From Ketobacter sp964016105 (lineage in GTDB: Bacteria; Pseudomonadota; Gammaproteobacteria; Pseudomonadales; Ketobacteraceae), in NCBI GenBank assembly GCA_964016105.1, contig CAXHEX010000008.1, positions 124,001 to 188,000 of the forward strand: 64,000 bases of DNA, read 5' to 3'. Positions 14,676 through 23,522 of the stretch are shown in pieces; the stretch's first letter is position 1, and each line of letters starts with the position of its first letter. Both the position numbers and the translations under genes were made by a program. The notes under the pieces are model-generated. The model worked only from the letters and a program-made list of their open reading frames with translations. It searched no databases and had not been told where the DNA came from.

Positions 14676-16985
14676 ATGTCAGCCAAATTATCCCGCCCCA
14701 TAGCATTTGTTGCCGCAGTGATTTTGGGTGTTCTGTCACTGTATTGCAGTGACACTGGCTTTTCCAGATTGCAGCAATTTCAGCAATTAAAGCGTACTCC
14801 CATTATCCCCGTGGCAGCAGTGCTAAGCGGCGAGAATTTGCTGCAGGGAGAGGTGGTGGCCGGTGGCAACCTGCTGAAAGCCCCCCACAGCGGTAAACCC
14901 AGCGTTTATTATCGCTATACAAAAAAACATCGGTGTAAAAAAGACAAAAGGGATAGCTGGTGCGAGGTTGAGAACAAATCTAACTACACTGACTTCGTAC
15001 TAAGGGACGCTTCCGGAACCATTAAGGTAATGCCAAATGCAAACGTGCGTTGGAAAACACCACGGGTGGAACACAAAAGAATTGGAGAGTACTTACACAG
15101 TGAATGGCGTATAGAACCGGGTCAGGCGGTAACGATTTTAGGCTACGCAGAAGAACAAGAGACTAATTATCAGATTAGTTTTTACGGTCAATATCAACTG
15201 TTTCCCACTATCACCAACCAATCAGCGGAAGGCATTTTCGAGAAGACCAACAATCAAGCCCTGCTTTACTGCTGGGGTGGCGTTGCATTGGCCGCCGCCG
15301 CCGCACTGGCTTTGATGGTAGCCCTTCAATTTCACCGATTGATTGGATTTGTGTCTCTGCTTACTCTGGTTGTGAGCGGCCAGTTGTTCGTGGGCAGCGT
15401 TAACACCGTAAAACTCTCTAAAAATAATGCTCAATCCCAGATGCAAAGCTTACAACAGGACGCCGAAAATTACCTGAATCGAATATTTAGAAAGCAAGGA
15501 GTTCAATGGGACGGTTGGCAGCACTTGGACTCGCTGCAACAGAATGTAGCCAGGCTATCTGACAATGACAAAGCCGCTGTTGAAAGAAAGCTGCAGAATC
15601 TTCAGCTAAGGCTCCATCATTTGCAGCAAAACAATCAGATAATCCCAGGCTATTCACTGTTTAGTGCTACCCCACCCACACACCGTAGTTTATTTCAAGC
15701 CTTGGAACAGCTGAATCCTCTAGTGCCAGATAAAAAGCTTCCCCCTGCTCAAAAAACCCGTTCCAAAAGCAAATGGATACTATTGGTCATAGCAACCATT
15801 ATGGCCTTAGTTACCAGCATTACTGGGATTAGCAAAGTGCGGGTAAAACGCATAATGGAGAATATACCCACCGGCAAAGCCGCTGGTTTGACCATGGGGC
15901 TTTCTGAAATCAAAGGCACTATTTCCACAGGCTCCGAGACAGCCCCCAAGACCGACCAAACGACAGATTCGGCACCGTTGACCACGCCTTATTTCCACAA
16001 ACCCTGCGTTTGGTATCGTCATCGCATTCAGGAAAACAACTCGGACAGAAAGGGACAAGATTGGGAAACCATAGCAGACGAAACACACCAACGGGCGTTC
16101 CGCGTGGTAGACGATACCGCTTCGATTTCAGTTAACCTGGAAGGCGCACAAGTCATCACCAGCCACAAGCAAAGCACACGGGAAGGCAGACGTCGCCATA
16201 AAGTGGAATGGCTGGAAGAAGGGGATCAATGCTATTTAATTGGTAATTGTGCCCTGCCCTTCGTAGACAGCGGAAAAGAACCCCTATCCCTGGAGCTGAG
16301 CAAGCCGGAAGATGGTAGACCTTTTATTATCAGCAACAGCAGCGAATCAACACTACTCTTCAACATGGCATTCAGTGGTATGCTGTTGATTACCCTAGGC
16401 ATGAGCCTAAGCCTGGGCGCCATGCTAATGTGGTTCAATTTAACCACCGAAGTGACACTGGCTCATTTGTTTTTACTTGGCATTCTGCCGCCTTTACTGT
16501 TTCTCATCATCACCATTGTTTTGCACTACAACGATATTGTTTTTTTAAAACAAAGGGTAAACCGGAATCGAGCCAATATCTCCGTGGCCTTGCAGAAGCG
16601 TTTTGACAATATTAACCATTTGATTCCCGTGTTACAGAAGTACCTGGACCACGAAAGCAAACTACTTAACCAGCTCACCGCACTAAGAACCGAAAATCAG
16701 ACCAGCCAACAAAGTTCAACCCATCTACCCCACTACCTTAAACAGGAGCACGGGTTTCTGCTTGAGTTGAGCGCCACGCTGGAACGTTACCCTGACCTAA
16801 AGAGCCATCAGGTTATTCATGCTTTTAACCAGCGACTCATTGCGCTGGAAACAGAGCTAGCGTTTATCAAGGATGCCTACAATAACGCAGTGGAAGTGTT
16901 CAATACCCGTATCCAGAGCTTTCCAGACAACATTCTTAACCTGATCCTGAAGTACGAAACCGAAACGTTTCTGCGCCTAAAATAG
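14676..16985 (+). CDS. Large membrane protein with two GIDE-type domains and a LemA-like C-terminus
   Basis: The 769-residue protein begins with a membrane helix (RPIAFVAAVILGVLSLY). A GIDE/Mulan-like beta domain follows (about 60-175: YRYTKK.R, SWCEVENKSNYTDF, LRDASGTIKVMP). Next are two helices (about 195-245), a coiled region, another helix (about 365-385) and a second GIDE-like domain (about 435-550: WYRHRIQE, DWETIADETHQRAFRVVDDTASISVN). Two more helices come next, and the C-terminal segment (NRNRANISVALQKRFDNINHLIPVLQKYLDHE) resembles LemA. Bacterial GIDE and LemA proteins often co-occur; here they are fused. Function is unknown, probably envelope-associated. A strong terminator follows 7 bp after the stop. 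Confidence 0.72.
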   Translation: MSAKLSRPIAFVAAVILGVLSLYCSDTGFSRLQQFQQLKRTPIIPVAAVLSGENLLQGEVVAGGNLLKAPHSGKPSVYYRYTKKHRCKKDKRDSWCEVENKSNYTDFVLRDASGTIKVMPNANVRWKTPRVEHKRIGEYLHSEWRIEPGQAVTILGYAEEQETNYQISFYGQYQLFPTITNQSAEGIFEKTNNQALLYCWGGVALAAAAALALMVALQFHRLIGFVSLLTLVVSGQLFVGSVNTVKLSKNNAQSQMQSLQQDAENYLNRIFRKQGVQWDGWQHLDSLQQNVARLSDNDKAAVERKLQNLQLRLHHLQQNNQIIPGYSLFSATPPTHRSLFQALEQLNPLVPDKKLPPAQKTRSKSKWILLVIATIMALVTSITGISKVRVKRIMENIPTGKAAGLTMGLSEIKGTISTGSETAPKTDQTTDSAPLTTPYFHKPCVWYRHRIQENNSDRKGQDWETIADETHQRAFRVVDDTASISVNLEGAQVITSHKQSTREGRRRHKVEWLEEGDQCYLIGNCALPFVDSGKEPLSLELSKPEDGRPFIISNSSESTLLFNMAFSGMLLITLGMSLSLGAMLMWFNLTTEVTLAHLFLLGILPPLLFLIITIVLHYNDIVFLKQRVNRNRANISVALQKRFDNINHLIPVLQKYLDHESKLLNQLTALRTENQTSQQSSTHLPHYLKQEHGFLLELSATLERYPDLKSHQVIHAFNQRLIALETELAFIKDAYNNAVEVFNTRIQSFPDNILNLILKYETETFLRLK

Positions 16986-16991
16986 ACCACA

Positions 16992-17024
16992 AAAAAACCC
17001 GGGACAATGCCCGGGTTTTTTGTT
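16992..17024. terminator. Bidirectional rho-independent terminator
   Basis: AAAAAACCCGGG-ACAATG-CCCGGGTTTTTT is a perfect hairpin with A- and T-tracts on both sides. It serves the rightward GIDE/LemA gene and, on the other strand, the converging pnt operon. Confidence 0.9.
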
Positions 17025-17067
17025 TTCTTGTACTTGCTTTCTGGCACTTGGCTTTCTGGTGCTTGGC

Positions 17068-18468
17068 TTACAAATCCTTCATGGAAGAAATGATTTCCTG
17101 CAGAACCAGTTTAGCATCGCCGTGAACCATCAAGCTGTTATCGTTAATGAACAACTCGTTGGGGATACCGGCAAAACCAGGAGACAAGCCACGCTTAACC
17201 ACAATAACGGTCTTGGCGTTATGTACTTCCAGAATGGGCATACCAAAGATGGGTGAGTTGGGGTCTTTTGACGCAGCCGGGTTGGTCACGTCATTTGCTC
17301 CCAATACGATGGCCACATCGGTTTGTGCAAACTCTGGGTTAATGGCATCCATTTCAACCAACTGATCATAGGGTACTTCGGCTTCCGCCAGCAGCACGTT
17401 CATATGACCAGGCATACGACCGGCAACCGGGTGGATGGCGTATTTCACTTCAGAGCCACGATCCTGCAGCATGGTTGCCAGCTCACGGGTAGCATGCTGT
17501 GCTTGAGCAACAGCAAGACCGTAACCAGGTACAAACACCACCTTTGAAGCGGAATCCAACAACATGGCCACTTCGTCTGAGCTGGTTACTTTCACCTTAC
17601 CTTCGTAGAAAGCATCGTTCTCGTCGCGACTTACGCCCGCCTGAGCGGCCATGGAACCACCGAACAATACGTTGGCAAGTGACCGGTTCATGGCTTTACA
17701 CATGATGGTGGTAAGAATCAGGCCAGAAGCACCCACCAAAGAACCGGTGATAATAAGACCATTGTTACCCAGCACAAAACCGGTGGCTGAACCCGCCAAG
17801 CCAGAGTAGGAGTTAAGCAATGCGATTACTACCGGCATGTCAGCACCACCAATGGGGATAACCAGTGACACCCCGAGTAGCAAACAGACCACAATCATCA
17901 ACACCAGCAAAGTGCCCTGCTCTAAGGGGTTGCAGCTAACAAAATAGATGGTGCCAACAATCAAGATGGCAAAACACACCTTAACGATGATTTTAAACAT
18001 ACCTATGGAAGCGGGGTCACCCAATTTACCCATCAGCTTACCAACGGCCACGAAGCTACCAGTGAGGGTAACGGCACCGATGAGAATACTGAATATTAAG
18101 GCAAGGCTCCAATCCATAGTGGGATCAAAGCCCACGGTATTTTGGCTCTCAAGATAGTTAGCCGAGGCAACCATCAAAGAAGCACCGCCACCAAAACCAT
18201 TGAGGGCAGCAACCATCTCCGGCATGGAAGTCATTTGTATCTTCTTAGCCAGGTAGGTACCTATGGCAGCACCGATAAGCATACCCATAATGATGTAAAG
18301 GTAGCTCACCACGTTGTAATCCATGAGGGCTGTGATTACAGCAATCAACATGCCCACTGCGGACATCTGGTTGCCGCGTACTGCGGTTTTAGGAGTGGTC
18401 ATCCCCTTGATGCCGAAGATAAACAGAATCGCGGCGATCAAATAACAAAGGTTAATAAAAACTTGCAT
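17068..18468 (-). CDS. pntB: NAD(P) transhydrogenase subunit beta
   Basis: A 466-residue protein with an N-terminal half of about nine membrane helices and a C-terminal NADP(H)-binding domain (dIII). The latter shows VPGYGLAVAQAQHA, HPVAGRMPGHMNVLLAEA, VLGANDVTNPAA and VVKRGLSPGFAGIPNELF. It forms part of the proton channel and binds NADP(H), coupling proton entry to NADPH formation. It is last of three tandem genes, 13 bp after pntAb. The transcript ends near the shared terminator at about 17.0 kb. Confidence 0.97.
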   Translation of the reverse strand: MQVFINLCYLIAAILFIFGIKGMTTPKTAVRGNQMSAVGMLIAVITALMDYNVVSYLYIIMGMLIGAAIGTYLAKKIQMTSMPEMVAALNGFGGGASLMVASANYLESQNTVGFDPTMDWSLALIFSILIGAVTLTGSFVAVGKLMGKLGDPASIGMFKIIVKVCFAILIVGTIYFVSCNPLEQGTLLVLMIVVCLLLGVSLVIPIGGADMPVVIALLNSYSGLAGSATGFVLGNNGLIITGSLVGASGLILTTIMCKAMNRSLANVLFGGSMAAQAGVSRDENDAFYEGKVKVTSSDEVAMLLDSASKVVFVPGYGLAVAQAQHATRELATMLQDRGSEVKYAIHPVAGRMPGHMNVLLAEAEVPYDQLVEMDAINPEFAQTDVAIVLGANDVTNPAASKDPNSPIFGMPILEVHNAKTVIVVKRGLSPGFAGIPNELFINDNSLMVHGDAKLVLQEIISSMKDL

Positions 18469-18481
18469 GAGTCTTCCTTAT

Positions 18482-18766
18482 TTATTTCTTCTTAAACATG
18501 TTGAGCATCCGATCTGTAACCATAAAGCCACCAAAGATATTGATGCAGGCTAAGACGATCGCGAGCACGCCAAGAAACGTGGAAAGACCTGTGGTTTGTT
18601 CACCACCCCCAGAACTGATAATTGCACCCACCACAACGATACCCGAAATAGCGTTGGTGCCGCTCATCAGTGGCGTATGCAGTGTGGGAGGAACCTTGTT
18701 GATAATCTCCACACCCACAAAAATCGCCAATACAAATATGGTAAAAGTCAGCATTAACATTTCCAT
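18482..18766 (-). CDS. pntAb: NAD(P) transhydrogenase subunit alpha 2 (membrane part)
   Basis: A 94-residue protein with three hydrophobic helices (LTFIFVLAIFVGVEII, NAISGIVVVGAII, STFLGVLAIVLACINIFGGF). It corresponds to the C-terminal membrane part of E. coli PntA, separate here as in Rhodospirillum-type enzymes. Its ATG overlaps the TGA of the alpha 1 gene (TGATG) and AAGGAG lies just before it. Translation is therefore probably coupled. Confidence 0.95.
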   Translation of the reverse strand: MEMLMLTFTIFVLAIFVGVEIINKVPPTLHTPLMSGTNAISGIVVVGAIISSGGGEQTTGLSTFLGVLAIVLACINIFGGFMVTDRMLNMFKKK

Positions 18767-19908
18767 CAGCTTGACTCCTTCTCAACGAGTTCACGTAAAC
18801 CTGAATGTTTAATTTCGCCACCATCGGTGATCAAAGTGGAAGTCACAATCTCATCTTCCATATTCAGCTCAATGGCACCTTCTTTGCTCATATTCTGCAG
18901 GAAGGTGATGATGTTCTTGGTGTAGAGCTGAGACGCGTGCACTGGCACACGTGAAGGATGATCGATGTAGCCAATAATAGTCACACCATCTACGTAAACC
19001 TTGGCATTCTTTTCGGTGCCTTCTACGTTTCCACCCCGTTCTGCAGCCAAATCCACGATCACAGAACCTTTCTTCATGCACTTAAGCATATCGGCCGTAA
19101 TCAAGCGCGGAGACGCTTTACCGGGAATAGCCGCTGTAGTAATAACAAGATCAGATTGCGCCACCTTTGCGGACATTTGCTCTTGCTGGCGGCGGTAAAA
19201 TTCTTCTGACTGCTGCTTGGCATAGCCACCGGCACTGGTGCCTTCTTCCTGGGGCAGATCAAATTCAATAAACTTGGCGCCCAAGCTTTCCACCTGCTCG
19301 CGTACTTCCACGCGAGTATCATAGGCTTCTACCACAGCCCCCAATCGACGAGCGGTAGAAATAGCCATCAAACCAGCCACACCGGCACCCACCACAAACA
19401 CTTTAGCGGGGTGAATAGTACCAGCAGCGGTCATCAACATAGGAAAGTATTGGGGCAACGCCATGGCACCGGCAAGAACCGCACGATAGCCGGAAATAGC
19501 GGCCATGGAGCTAAGTACGTCCATGCTCTGGGCACGAGTTATGCGGGGAATAAATTCCAACGCAAAACTGCGCACATTGCGCTGAGCCAGCTTTTTAACC
19601 AATTCCTGATTAAACCAGGCATCCAACATGCAAATCAGGGTGGCACCCTCTTTGATCATGTCGGGCTCATCGTCAACCAAGTGACGAACTTTTAACACTA
19701 GCTCGGCCTGCTCATACAAAGACTTGGCGTCTGGCGCGATGCTGGCACCGGCATTACGGTACTCTTCATCACTGTAATGAGACGGCTCCCCAGCCCCGCT
19801 TTGCACCACCACAGCAAAACCCGCGTCGGTGAGAAATTGTATTCCGGAAGGAATCACAGCAATACGATTCTCCCCCGGGAAGATCTCCTTGGGTATTCCA
19901 ACTAACAT
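18766..19908 (-). CDS. pntAa: NAD(P) transhydrogenase subunit alpha 1 (NAD-binding)
   Basis: The soluble dI subunit of proton-translocating transhydrogenase. Its alanine-dehydrogenase-like fold has IPKEIFPGENRIAV, VVGAGVAGLMAISTARRLGA (NAD-binding glycines), RPVE-loop region AYDTRVEVREQVESLGAKF and TAAIPGKASPRLI. I choose ATG 19908 because GGAG lies 9 nt upstream; a GTG at 19923 has nothing comparable. It is the first gene of the three-gene operon. The promoter should be in 19924-20039, which otherwise shows nothing distinct. Confidence 0.95.
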   Translation of the reverse strand: MLVGIPKEIFPGENRIAVIPSGIQFLTDAGFAVVVQSGAGEPSHYSDEEYRNAGASIAPDAKSLYEQAELVLKVRHLVDDEPDMIKEGATLICMLDAWFNQELVKKLAQRNVRSFALEFIPRITRAQSMDVLSSMAAISGYRAVLAGAMALPQYFPMLMTAAGTIHPAKVFVVGAGVAGLMAISTARRLGAVVEAYDTRVEVREQVESLGAKFIEFDLPQEEGTSAGGYAKQQSEEFYRRQQEQMSAKVAQSDLVITTAAIPGKASPRLITADMLKCMKKGSVIVDLAAERGGNVEGTEKNAKVYVDGVTIIGYIDHPSRVPVHASQLYTKNIITFLQNMSKEGAIELNMEDEIVTSTLITDGGEIKHSGLRELVEKESS

Positions 19909-20039
19909 ACCTACGAACTCCACAACTTATTGTTTTAAAAAGAATGACCAGCCAAAAGCGCTATCATACTATGGCTGAAAAAGTAGCCTACTCCTTGAAG
20001 ATTTGTAAAACTATCCTGTGTGGAGACAGATAACAAGCC

Positions 20040-20369
20040 CTATTTTGTATTCAATATATAGCGCAAGCCCACACCGTTTACATCGGTTCGCACCACTTCC
20101 ATCGTGACTACTGGTCCACCCTCTGCCATGTCAAGAACCTGGCCTTTAACCACGGTACCCACAGAAAGGGTTTCAACCACACTGCTGCCCATAAGTAAAT
20201 ACACGCCGCCGTCCGAAACATTACGGGTTTCTACCACCACTTCTCCCACTTCTTGGTGCCACACTTTGATTTTGCAGCGAAAAGGAGTGCGCTTGTGCTT
20301 ACGACGGTTTACGTGTCTGGGGGCCATAATCTCCACCTGGTTAAGATTTACAATGAGCGAGGTCAACAT
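20040..20369 (-). CDS. PilZ-domain protein (probable c-di-GMP effector)
   Basis: A 109-residue single-domain protein. Basic RRKHKRTPF (about 17-25) and NVSDGGVYL (about 53-61) supply the RxxxR and D/NxSxxG c-di-GMP-binding motifs of PilZ. It would sense cyclic di-GMP and affect motility or surface behaviour through an unknown partner. AGGAGG lies 7 nt before ATG 20369, which fixes the start upstream of the later MAPRH methionine. It is divergent from the SDR gene to the right. Confidence 0.88.
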   Translation of the reverse strand: MLTSLIVNLNQVEIMAPRHVNRRKHKRTPFRCKIKVWHQEVGEVVVETRNVSDGGVYLLMGSSVVETLSVGTVVKGQVLDMAEGGPVVTMEVVRTDVNGVGLRYILNTK

Positions 20370-20483
20370 ACTGACAACCTCCTAAGTATCAGTGTATGCC
20401 AACTGGCGAAACTGAATGGATATTTGCTTAGATTTCATGGTTCTTGCTAGCATTCCAACACCATCAAAGCAGGAGCTGTGAAG

Positions 20484-21428
20484 ATGAATAAACAAGCAAA
20501 TCAATGGGATGAGAATAGCGTGCCCGACCAGCAGGGAAAACTCGCCCTCATTACGGGAGCGAACAGTGGAATTGGCTTTGAAGCCGCCCGAGTATTGGCT
20601 CAACGGGGCGCTCAGGTAATTTTGGCTTGTCGAAACCAAGACAAAGCCATTCAAGCCATGGCGCGTATTCGCGAATCTGCTCCCAAAGCGCAACTGCATT
20701 TTTTACCGTTGGATCTAAGCAGCCAAGACTCTGTCCACGCCATGGCTGAACTCTTTCATGAACAATACAAAGAGCTTGATTATTTGATCAATAATGCCGG
20801 TGTTATGTGGCTACCCAAATCCCTCACCAAAGACGGTTTTGAAGCTCAAATTGGAACCAACCATCTGGGTCATTACGCCTTAACCGGATTGTTGTTACCC
20901 GCTCTGCTCAACAAAAATGGCGCACGCATTGTTACCATCAGCAGTATTGCCCATCGAGGTGGCAACATTGATTTCGACGATTTGTTTTTTGAAAAACGCC
21001 CCTATGGAAAACACAAGGCGTACGCCCAAAGCAAGCTGGCCAATTTGGTTTTTGCCATTGAATTGGATAGACGGTTGAATCAACATGGCGCTCAAACTCT
21101 CTCTGTGGCGGCCCATCCGGGAGTGGCCAATACTAATTTGGCAGTACCGGGTTTTGAGCAAAGCAAATCCGGTATTTTGGCTAGCGCCATGAAAGTGCTA
21201 ACCCCCATTGTGGCTCAAGACACACTTAAAGGCGCATTACCCACCCTATATGCCGCCACCGAAGCGAATGTAAAAAGCGGGGACTATATTGGCCCAACGG
21301 GTTTTTATGAAGCTTTTGGATATCCAGGTTTGGCGAGGGTCGCACGCCGCGCCCGCAATCCGGACATTGGGCGGCGACTGTGGCAAGAGTCAGAAAAACT
21401 CACAGGTATTGAATATAAATTTAGCTAG
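20484..21428 (+). CDS. Short-chain dehydrogenase (retinol dehydrogenase/WWOX-like)
   Basis: A complete extended-type SDR: TGANSGIGFEAAR cofactor loop, NNAGVMW, TISSIAH and the catalytic YAQSK. It resembles the RDH11-14/WWOX group, often annotated as oxidoreductases of unknown lipid or retinoid-like substrates. AGGAG sits 8 nt before ATG 20484 but only 2 nt before a GTG at 20478, so I use the ATG. Its TAG stop overlaps, within a CTAG, the TAG of the convergent TM2 gene. Confidence 0.85.
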   Translation: MNKQANQWDENSVPDQQGKLALITGANSGIGFEAARVLAQRGAQVILACRNQDKAIQAMARIRESAPKAQLHFLPLDLSSQDSVHAMAELFHEQYKELDYLINNAGVMWLPKSLTKDGFEAQIGTNHLGHYALTGLLLPALLNKNGARIVTISSIAHRGGNIDFDDLFFEKRPYGKHKAYAQSKLANLVFAIELDRRLNQHGAQTLSVAAHPGVANTNLAVPGFEQSKSGILASAMKVLTPIVAQDTLKGALPTLYAATEANVKSGDYIGPTGFYEAFGYPGLARVARRARNPDIGRRLWQESEKLTGIEYKFS

Positions 21429-21841
21429 AACAGACTGCCGCTATCCGGTGAACGGTTTATTTCATCAATCTGCCCGTTCAAGGTCCAGTAATCGTAGAGA
21501 ACCCCTATCAGGAAAAAGCCGCCAGTGAATAAGTAGATAATGGCGGTAATCCACTTTTGCATGTAAAAACGGTGAATACCAAAAACCCCAAGGAAGGTTA
21601 ACAGAACCCAACCCACCGTATAGTTTAAGCGGCCCTCCTGGTATTTTTCCTCGGCATCGCGATCCATACCCGGAATAAGAAACAGGTCAATGATCCAACC
21701 AATGAAAAACAATCCCAGGGTGAGAAACCAAATGGTACCGGAAACCGGCTTACCAAAGTAAAAACGGTGTGCCCCCATAAACCCAAAGATCCACAGGATG
21801 TAACCCACTAACACTGAATGCGTACTGTTTTGCTGCATCAT
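21425..21841 (-). CDS. TM2-domain membrane protein
   Basis: The protein carries the TM2 pattern twice: ILWIFGFMGAHRFYFGKPVSGTIWF with WIIDLFLIPGM, and VLLTFLGVFGIHRFYMQKW with LYDYWTLNGQI. It is therefore a tandem TM2 inner-membrane protein of unknown role. The frame can open at a TTG (21856), but ATG 21841 with a G-rich site immediately upstream is the better start. Confidence 0.8.
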   Translation of the reverse strand: MMQQNSTHSVLVGYILWIFGFMGAHRFYFGKPVSGTIWFLTLGLFFIGWIIDLFLIPGMDRDAEEKYQEGRLNYTVGWVLLTFLGVFGIHRFYMQKWITAIIYLFTGGFFLIGVLYDYWTLNGQIDEINRSPDSGSLF

Positions 21842-21910
21842 AATCCCCCCATACAACCCTTGCTATGCACCGCTAATTAAGACAACTGAGCATCTATATA
21901 GTTGCAGATA

Positions 21911-22393
21911 TCAGTGGTGATGGCCACCTACGCCGTGGGCATGACCGTGGGCAATCTCTTCCCCTGTTGCTTCACGAACCGAAATCACTTCAATGTCAAA
22001 GCTGAGGTTTTTTCCCGCTAGCGGGTGATTGAGATCGCAATCGGCATTGAATTTACCCACCTTCTGTACCACTACCTGACGCTGCCCCTGATCGGTTTGC
22101 ACCGTGGCCACCATACCTTTTTTCCATTTTTTTGCGCCGTGCATGTGCTTTAACGGGATGCGCTGGGTAGAGCCTTCTTTTCTTTCTCCGTAACCGTCTT
22201 TGGGTTCAACCTGGGCCGTGAACTTGTCACCCTCCGACTTGCCCTCCATCTGTTTTTCCAAACCCACAATCATGTTCTTGTGGCCGTGCAGATAGGCCAT
22301 GGGATCCTTGCCTTCTGTGGATTCCAGCACTTCCCCTGATTCATCTTTTAGACTGTAATGAAACTGTACAACACAATTTTTTTCTATGTTCAT
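21911..22393 (-). CDS. slyD: SlyD-type FKBP peptidyl-prolyl isomerase
   Basis: A 160-residue FKBP with the insert-in-flap layout: VVQFHYSLKDESGEVLEST, then GLEKQMEGKSEGD, YGERKEG, an IF domain with HPLAGKNLSFDIEV, and a His-rich tail HGHAHGVGGHHH for nickel binding. It acts in the cytosol as a proline isomerase, chaperone and metallochaperone. It is 9 bp downstream of rlmJ and co-directional, so probably co-transcribed. Confidence 0.92.
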   Translation of the reverse strand: MNIEKNCVVQFHYSLKDESGEVLESTEGKDPMAYLHGHKNMIVGLEKQMEGKSEGDKFTAQVEPKDGYGERKEGSTQRIPLKHMHGAKKWKKGMVATVQTDQGQRQVVVQKVGKFNADCDLNHPLAGKNLSFDIEVISVREATGEEIAHGHAHGVGGHHH

Positions 22394-22402
22394 GCTTTTG
22401 CC

Positions 22403-23242
22403 TCAATGATTTTCACTGCTCAGGATTCTACTCTCGGCGGCTTCATCCTGCGCTAGTTTTTTAACTAAGTAATCCAGACCTGAATGCAGTTGCTCCTCCA
22501 GTACCCAGGGGGGATTCACCACAAATATACCACTACCGTACATGCCATGACCCTGGGGTGGCCTTGCCACACTGAGCTGCACATCCAGCCATTTATCGCA
22601 GGGCAATTTGCGTAACTGGTCGGAATAACGTTGCGCCGCCACGGAATTAATTAATGGATACCAAATAAGATAAATACCATTGGCAAAACGCTTCAGGTTT
22701 TCTTTCATGGCGCCGATCACGCGCTGGTAATCTGCTTTCATTTCATAAGGGGGGTCCATCAAAACCAACCCCCGACGGGTGGGCGGTGGTAACAATGCCT
22801 TTAATTCCTGGAAACCATCCCCGTCAATGACTTTGACACGGCGATCTTTGGCAAACTGTTTTTGCAGTGCCGAGATTTCTGCGCTGTGCATTTCCACCAA
22901 GCGCAAGCGATCGCCTTCCCGCAGCAAATTAGCCGCGATGGCCGGTGAGCCGGGATAATTTTTAAGCTTATGGGGATTAAATTGAGCCACGGCATCAATG
23001 TAGTCTGCGAGGACATCCGGCTGGTCTGATTGCTGCCACAAACAGGTAATTCCCTCCGCCGCCTCGTTGGTTTTCTGCGCGAATTGGCTTTTCAGATCGT
23101 AGAGACCACCGCCAGCATGACTGTCCACATAATAGAAAGGCTTATCTTTCTGTTTTAAATACTGCAAACAGAGAACCTGAACCCAATGTTTGAGTACATC
23201 GGCGTGGTTACCCGCGTGGTAGCCGTGTCGGTAGCTAAGCAT
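22403..23242 (-). CDS. rlmJ: 23S rRNA (adenine-2030-N6)-methyltransferase
   Basis: A 279-residue class I methyltransferase. The N-terminus LSYRHGYHAGNHADVLKHW and DSHAGGGLYDL are RlmJ signatures. LMDPPYEMKADY is the NPPY-type catalytic motif, and NGIYLIWYPL is also typical. It methylates A2030 of 23S rRNA using SAM. The start is preceded by CTTAGC with no strong ribosome-binding site. It is divergent from the Fur-controlled operon. Confidence 0.95.
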   Translation of the reverse strand: MLSYRHGYHAGNHADVLKHWVQVLCLQYLKQKDKPFYYVDSHAGGGLYDLKSQFAQKTNEAAEGITCLWQQSDQPDVLADYIDAVAQFNPHKLKNYPGSPAIAANLLREGDRLRLVEMHSAEISALQKQFAKDRRVKVIDGDGFQELKALLPPPTRRGLVLMDPPYEMKADYQRVIGAMKENLKRFANGIYLIWYPLINSVAAQRYSDQLRKLPCDKWLDVQLSVARPPQGHGMYGSGIFVVNPPWVLEEQLHSGLDYLVKKLAQDEAAESRILSSENH

Positions 23243-23415
23243 GAGAATCTGCGCTTGAAGGAAAAACTAAGGGGGAGCAGGCTAACACAGGCCGTAAGGA
23301 TTGAAAACGCCCACCAGAAAAACAAAATTAACTGGATTGTTTCCCCGCGCGACCAGCTTAATGCCAGTACTTTGATCTCCATCATACAAATCTGATGCCG
23401 GACACTTGTTAACGC

Positions 23416-23436
23416 TAATGATAACAATTATCATCA
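23416..23436. promoter_or_regulatory. Fur box
   Basis: ATGATAA-CAA-TTATCAT (23418-23434) is a close match to the Fur consensus GATAATGATAATCATTATC. It lies about 90 bp before the DUF4856 lipoprotein start, so iron-replete Fur should repress that operon. Confidence 0.85.
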
Positions 23437-23522
23437 TTTTTCTATTTTACCCTTGTATTTAGATCAAAATTCGAGCCATCTCTTTTGAAATCGGTTCAAG
23501 CGAACAACGAATGGACTTTCAC

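Noticed and set aside
23155..23427. A leftward 90-codon frame with a hydrophobic stretch upstream of rlmJ
   Set aside because: It overlaps the rlmJ 5' end in another frame, has no ribosome-binding site, and its upstream end lies in the Fur box region.
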